Shown here piece by piece: positions 60,019-64,000 of a stretch of DNA of 64,000 nucleotides; the stretch's first letter is position 1; each line of letters starts with the position of its first letter. The stretch is from Desulfatirhabdium butyrativorans DSM 18734 (lineage in GTDB: Bacteria; Desulfobacterota; Desulfobacteria; Desulfobacterales; Desulfatirhabdiaceae). The position numbers and the translations under genes were made by a program. Where the stretch lies: positions 93,579 through 157,578 of the forward strand of contig NZ_AUCU01000013.1 in NCBI RefSeq assembly GCF_000429925.1, given 5' to 3'. The notes under the pieces are model-generated. The model saw nothing but the letters and a program-made list of their open reading frames with translations, searched no databases and was not told where the DNA came from.

Positions 60019-61799
60019 GTCAGGAACAGATGTTTGGCCGCACGGGTCATGGCGACATACATCAGCCTGCGCTCCTCGTTCAAACCCGCCTGGTTTTCGC
60101 TGCATTTCCAGTGGGGGAAAAGGTTCTCCTCACAGCCGATGACAAATACCGAATGAAATTCCAGCCCTTTTGCCGCATGGATCGTGGAGAGTTTCACCTG
60201 GTTGCCTTGATCCTCGTCCCCGTCGTGCGTGTCTTCCCGGACCAGGGCGGCTTCTTCGAGGTATTCGACGAGGTTGTCCTTGCTGGATGCGGAGAAGATG
60301 AGCTGATCGATGTTTTCCTTTCGCTGGGTGAAATCCATGGAATCGCCCTTGGCATATTCCTGCAGATACCCCATGTATCCGATGGCATCGATGAGGGTGC
60401 GGATGGCCTTGTCGGGTTTCATGCCGCGGATGCGGTCGAGGATCGCCAGAACCCCTGCAAGCGCCTGGTACAGCTTCGGTTGCAGCACCTTGCCGTTCAT
60501 GCAGTGGCGGGCAGCTTCCTGAAGCCCCATGCCTTCCTGCTGACAGGCCGCGATCTTCTTGACGGCTGCCGCTCCGATGCCCCGTTTGGGTATGTTCAGG
60601 ATACGCTCGAAGGAAGTGTCGTCTTTGGGAAAAACGGCCGCCGAAAGGTAGCTGTTGATGTCCATGACTTCCTTTCGCTCGAAAAACCCCTTGCCGCCCA
60701 GCATTTTATAGGGGATCGCCATGGCGCGGAAGGCCTGCTCGAAGGAAAGCGAGCAGAATTTCGTGCGGTAGAGAACAGCCATCTGCTGATAGTCCATGCC
60801 GCCGCGCTTCATTTCCAGAATTCTGGACGCCACCCACCTGGCTTCATCCCGTTCGTTATCGAAGCACTCGATCGTGATGGTCCCGCCCCTGCTTTTGGAA
60901 AAACAGTTCTTGTTGACGATCGTTTTGTTCTGCTGGATTAGCTTGTTGGCCAGACGGACGATTTCATCGGTGGACCGGTAATTCTGCTCCAGTTTGAAGA
61001 TGCGGGCGCCGGGATAGTTTTTCTGGAAATTGAGAAAATGCGAGACATTGCTGCCCCGGAAGGAATAGATGGCCTGCCAGTCGTCTCCGACACAGAAGAG
61101 CCTGCCATCCCGAACCAGAAGGGATGTCAGTTCTTCCTGCAGGTTGTTCGTGTCCTGGTATTCATCGCAGAGGATGAAGTCGAACAGGTTCTGATAATAT
61201 GTTCGGATTTCTTCATGATCCCGAAGCAGGTTGCGGGTGAGAAACAGGATATCGTCGAAGTCGACCGCATTTTTTTCGAGCAGGGCCGCCCGATACAGGC
61301 GATAGACTTCCTCGACATAGGACATTCCGTGGGCTTTTTGGTTTCGGAAATAGTTTTCGGGGTTTCCCGTATTTTTGGCGTTGGAAATCTCGGCCGCAAT
61401 CATCGGAACCCATTTCTTATCGAGGTTCATTCGACCAACCGCAATATCCTTGATCGTTTTCTGCTGCTGGTGTGTGGCGTACACCTGAAGGGGAGGGCTG
61501 AAGCCGAGCCTGCCGCAATGAATTTTCAGAATTCGAAAACAGGCCGAATGAAAGGTGCGAACCCAGGGGAAGCGGTTTGCGCCAAGCCCTGTGAGTTGCA
61601 CCAATCGGTCCTTCATCTCCTCTGCCGCCTTGTTTGTGAAGGTGATGGCCAGGATCCGTTCGGGATCCATGCCTTGATCGATGAGGTGTGCGATCTTGGC
61701 GGTCAGGGTCCGGGTTTTGCCGGACCCTGCGCCCGCCACCACCAGAACCGGTGATTCCTGATACGAAACGGCACGCTGTTGTGCCTGAGAAAGTTCCAT
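59931..61799 (-). CDS. uvrD: UvrD/Rep-family SF1 DNA helicase
   Basis: 622 residues. Motifs Ia to VI: VAGAGSGKTRTLTAKI (Walker A), ITFTNKAAEEMKDR, LCDEYQDTN, VGDDWQAIYSFRGS, LEQNYRST, VKLSTIHAAKGLEF, EERRLMYVAMTRAAKHL. It lacks the long C-terminal extension of UvrD/PcrA and is nearer Rep in length. The last 88 bases overlap the ModE-type copy 2 frame on the other strand. Confidence 0.92.
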   Translation of the reverse strand: MELSQAQQRAVSYQESPVLVVAGAGSGKTRTLTAKIAHLIDQGMDPERILAITFTNKAAEEMKDRLVQLTGLGANRFPWVRTFHSACFRILKIHCGRLGFSPPLQVYATHQQQKTIKDIAVGRMNLDKKWVPMIAAEISNAKNTGNPENYFRNQKAHGMSYVEEVYRLYRAALLEKNAVDFDDILFLTRNLLRDHEEIRTYYQNLFDFILCDEYQDTNNLQEELTSLLVRDGRLFCVGDDWQAIYSFRGSNVSHFLNFQKNYPGARIFKLEQNYRSTDEIVRLANKLIQQNKTIVNKNCFSKSRGGTITIECFDNERDEARWVASRILEMKRGGMDYQQMAVLYRTKFCSLSFEQAFRAMAIPYKMLGGKGFFERKEVMDINSYLSAAVFPKDDTSFERILNIPKRGIGAAAVKKIAACQQEGMGLQEAARHCMNGKVLQPKLYQALAGVLAILDRIRGMKPDKAIRTLIDAIGYMGYLQEYAKGDSMDFTQRKENIDQLIFSASSKDNLVEYLEEAALVREDTHDGDEDQGNQVKLSTIHAAKGLEFHSVFVIGCEENLFPHWKCSENQAGLNEERRLMYVAMTRAAKHLFLTYADFRKGQFNPRSRFIDEIEASMDEPIS

Positions 61800-61944
61800 C
61801 AGCGTATTGTCCCGATAGCTTAGAGAAAGAACATCTGCAAAGCAAAGGCCCGGGTTTGGCCAAAAGAAAAACGCTTCCGGGCCTTTCGAAAATCACCAGG
61901 ATACGATCGATATGCGACGACCCGCCGCACGGTTTTCATGAACC

Positions 61945-62151
61945 TCAGGAAAAACCTCTGGAAGCGGCTGAGGAACAGGAAGATGAGGATTTCGCGCTTG
62001 CGGCGGCAGAGAGATAGCCGACACAACTGATCCGTTTGGTTACATTCGTTTTCCCGCAATTGGGGCACACCGGTTTTTCTTCGTCCGAGGCGAATACCAG
62101 GCGTTCGAACACGCACTGGCACTCGTTGCATTCATATTCATAGATTGGCAT
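61945..62151 (-). CDS. FmdB-type zinc ribbon protein
   Basis: 68 residues. MPIYEYECNECQCVFE and CPNCGKTNVTKR give two CXXC pairs for one zinc. The tail is Ser/Ala rich. FmdB-like proteins are small putative regulators; function here unknown. GGAGGTATCC precedes the ATG. Confidence 0.88.
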   Translation of the reverse strand: MPIYEYECNECQCVFERLVFASDEEKPVCPNCGKTNVTKRISCVGYLSAAASAKSSSSCSSAASRGFS

Positions 62152-62681
62152 TGGATACCTCCTTCATGGTTTGTCTTGGAATAAACGCATGTTCGAGACC
62201 GCGCTGATGATACACAAGTGAAGAGCCAAAAATCAATACAAGGTGACAGGGGAAAGAATGTTGATGATCTCAGAAATGCTACTCGCTCCCATTCCCGGAT
62301 CGGGCAATTTTCAGGGATTCCGAACAGCAGCGACTGTTCGGCGGGCATCGATTTTGAGAACGGGACAGGCCGCCTGCCGGTTGAAATCCTTCGGGTTGCA
62401 TCACGCCCCTGTTCGCCGTACAGAAAGAATCTTTCATCCCTGAAAACATCTTGCCCGTTTCCTTTGATGCCAACCAGCTTTCGGATACCCTTCCTGGAGA
62501 TATAAGGCTCCAAAATCCATTGAGAATCATTTTTTTCTGAATTTCATTCAACAGGCGGCATCATCTTTGCTGTATGTCGGGCGCGAGGAGAAACCGATAT
62601 CCGAAGAGATTGGGCAAGACGGTTTTGGGCGTATCGCCCGCATTCACCATTTTCAACCATATTCAGGAAAGGGAGTTCGAC
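62152..62681. other. Region without a recognisable gene
   Basis: About 530 bases. Short open frames exist on both strands but none resembles a known family, and no repeat of the families above is seen. AGGAAAGGGAG near 62665 is the ribosome site of the next gene. Confidence 0.5.
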
Positions 62682-62972
62682 ATGAACGATTCGGTAAGCG
62701 GAGGTGTGCAGAAAGGAATCTTGCTGATCGCGTTGTGGGTTCTTGCCGTGTTGACGTGGTGCCCGATCGGTTATGGAAGTTACGGCGCCGTATCGAGGAT
62801 GTTCGCGATGCCCGGCTGGGCGGCGGTTGCGCTCGCTATCGGTGCAGTGCTCTTTCTGGTCGAATGGTTCTATCTCTTCCATTCCGGGCTTGCCCTCGAT
62901 GATCCGAAGCTGTTTTCCATCCTCAAAGAGATCCAAGAGGACAATATCAAGAGCCGGGAGGTGCCCTCATGA
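62682..62972 (+). CDS. Small membrane partner of sodium:solute symporter
   Basis: 96 residues, two hydrophobic helices (GILLIALWVLAVLTW and AAVALAIGAVLFLVEWFYLF) and a charged C-terminal tail. It overlaps the symporter start by four bases (ATGA). Small two-helix proteins paired with SSF symporters are known in other genomes (the YhdT-PanF type arrangement). The ATG at 62682 is preferred because of GGGAG just upstream. Confidence 0.75.
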   Translation: MNDSVSGGVQKGILLIALWVLAVLTWCPIGYGSYGAVSRMFAMPGWAAVALAIGAVLFLVEWFYLFHSGLALDDPKLFSILKEIQEDNIKSREVPS

Positions 62973-63683
62973 GTGCCATGATCATCATCACCAGCATCTG
63001 TCTGATATCGGTTATCCTGAGCTATGTCGCTTTCAAACAGGGATTTACCAGGAATGCGGACGACTATTTTGTCGCCGGATCCAGTCTTGGGTATTTCGTC
63101 CTGATCTTCAGCCTTCTGGCCTCATTTCTGAGTGCCTTTTCCATGTTCGGCATGGCGAGCCTCGGCTATCGAACAGGTTATGGCGCGCTGTATGTATTGA
63201 CCGTGAATCTGGTGCCACTCGGGTTTCTCTGGTATTTCATGCACAAGAAAACCCTCATTCTGGGAAGGGCGCGTCGATGGATGTCGATGGGTGCGCCTTT
63301 TGGCGAGCGTTACGGCAAGAGCATGCGGGCCATCATTCCGATCGTCGTTCTCATTGCGTCGATTCCGTATCTGGTTGCTCAAATTCAGGGGATCGGTATC
63401 ATGGTGGAAACCATGACCGAAGGGCTCATACCTTACAAGGTCGGCTTGTTCTTTATTCCGGCTTTCATTACCGTCTATCTGATGATGGGCGGCATGAAAG
63501 GATCCGCATGGGTCAATACGGTTCAGGGTATTTTTTTCACGGTGATGGTGTTTATCCTCTTTGGCGCGGTGATGGCCAAAAACGGCGGGTTTGGCCCGAC
63601 GATGGATCTGGTCTATCAGAAACACCCGGAACTGTTCCAGTTGGGATGGAACAATGGCAAGGTTTGGAGCTATCCCATGATTT
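62969..63683 (+). pseudogene. Sodium:solute symporter, interrupted by an intron
   Basis: The first 238 codons of an SSF-family permease (DYFVAGSSLGYFVLIFSLLA, YGALYVLTVNLVPLGFLW, MGGMKGSAWVNTVQGIFFTV) with six or so helices. After SYPMI the sequence becomes the 3' end of a group II intron in antisense orientation, so the remaining half of the permease is displaced beyond the window. The intron cannot be spliced out of the sense transcript. Confidence 0.82.
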
Positions 63684-63820
63684 GTCGAGTAGACCGGTTT
63701 TCTCTATTGGTCGATGGGTACGATTCACATGAACTTGAGCACGAGACGCCTTGCCGCACGCGGCTACTACGAATCGATGCCGAATCACCCTTCTTCCGCC
63801 ATTGTCGCCGGCCCCTCTCA

Positions 63821-63853
63821 GAACCGTGCTGGCGCTATTTACGCACACGGCTC
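63821..63853 (-). ncRNA. Group II intron domain V
   Basis: 33 bases reading GAGCCGTGTGCG ... CAGCACGGTTC on the minus strand. Nine pairs including the AGC triad helix, a two-base bulge and a short distal stem: the canonical catalytic D5 form. Confidence 0.85.
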
Positions 63854-63866
63854 CTCATCTGTATTT

Positions 63867-64000
63867 TCACCGAGATGCGAACAAGTTTACCATAATTCGG
63901 GGGGATGGAAGCGGAAACCTCTCAAGCAGTTTCTCAAAACCTTCCCAGGACATACTCCCTCTTCTCCCTCGACGATCCAACCATTTGACGAGCAGTTTCT
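63867..64000 (-). CDS. Group II intron reverse transcriptase/maturase, C-terminal fragment
   Basis: The last 43 codons, open to the window edge: LLVKWLDRRGRRGSMSWEGF, then LLERFPLPSPRI and LFASR, followed by TGA at 63869-63867. The W-E-G-F and PLP-PRI pattern is typical of the maturase C terminus. The frame is intact, so the element may be active. Confidence 0.85.
   Translation of the reverse strand, partial: KLLVKWLDRRGRRGSMSWEGFEKLLERFPLPSPRIMVNLFASR

Larger units (their letters stand above)
63684..64000 (-). mobile_element. Group II intron, 3' portion
   Basis: Minus strand. It contains the end of the intron reverse transcriptase ORF, a domain V hairpin and a domain VI stem (GGCCGG near 63813 with CCGGTC near 63695) ending CTACTCGAC, with a branch-point A seven bases before the end. 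The 5' portion lies right of the window. The 3' splice site is placed at 63684, plus or minus a base. Confidence 0.85.

Noticed and set aside
62279..62551. 90-codon minus-strand ORF between fmdB-type and symporter genes
   Set aside because: No recognisable family and no ribosome site; left as unassigned space.

Overview
The window looks like chromosomal DNA of an anaerobic Desulfobacterota bacterium, probably a sulfate-reducing, aromatic-degrading member of the Desulfobacterales. The grounds are an obligately anaerobic benzoyl-CoA middle pathway, an indolepyruvate:ferredoxin oxidoreductase, LL-diaminopimelate aminotransferase, tungstate uptake genes, and many proteobacterial REP-like repeats. 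The placement is an inference from gene content; no 16S gene is present.

Layout. 1-12.9 kb: the end of hslU, then argB-argD-argF-argG-argH, a lipoprotein, lysA-dapF-dapL, folK, a YHS-domain protein, a small transaldolase and pgsA, all rightward and mostly overlapping or tightly spaced (arginine and lysine synthesis). 13.3-16.6 kb: mdh (leftward), purC and a ParB-like protein. 17.0-26.2 kb, all leftward: a clpS-tatD-ktrB-ktrA operon, secA, an L-2-hydroxyglutarate oxidase and an exopolysaccharide glycosyl-1-phosphate transferase. 26.7-33.1 kb: bamA, an SDR, bamR, a dehydrogenase/hydratase fusion, a small Cys protein and bamQ, which take cyclohexadienoyl-CoA to beta-oxidation intermediates; the ring reductase itself is not here. 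33.4-46.7 kb: iorAB, an acyl-CoA synthetase, phenylacetate-CoA ligase, two histidine kinases, a receiver protein, an Fe-S protein with an FAD oxidoreductase, and an APC permease. This suggests aryl-2-oxoacid and aryl-acid activation feeding the aromatic pathway. tRNA-Leu(CAA) follows.

47.2-60 kb is the most unusual part. It holds a tupABC tungstate transporter, a second TupA-like protein with an altered ligand motif, an unknown protein, a ModE-type HTH regulator, and then tonB, a CXXCH protein with two SUOX-like halves, a TonB-dependent receptor, and ResB-like and CcsA-like membrane proteins, followed by a second copy of the ModE-type gene. About 0.87 kb is present twice in direct orientation on either side of the TonB/receptor/Ccs module. 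It contains a leftward promoter whose -35 overlaps a palindrome, the first 16 codons of the unknown gene, and the regulator gene. The second copy places the same promoter and operator in front of the ccsA-like gene, with the stolen codons now forming a 24-codon leader ORF that overlaps the ccsA-like start by ATGA. The two operons therefore appear to be under one control, which suggests a tungstate/molybdate-linked TonB uptake and heme-handling module.

60-64 kb: a UvrD/Rep helicase, an FmdB-type zinc ribbon, and a two-gene sodium:solute symporter whose large subunit is interrupted by a group II intron lying antisense and running off the right edge. Intergenic spaces throughout carry islands of heptamer and hexamer tandem repeats and palindromic REP/MITE-like elements.
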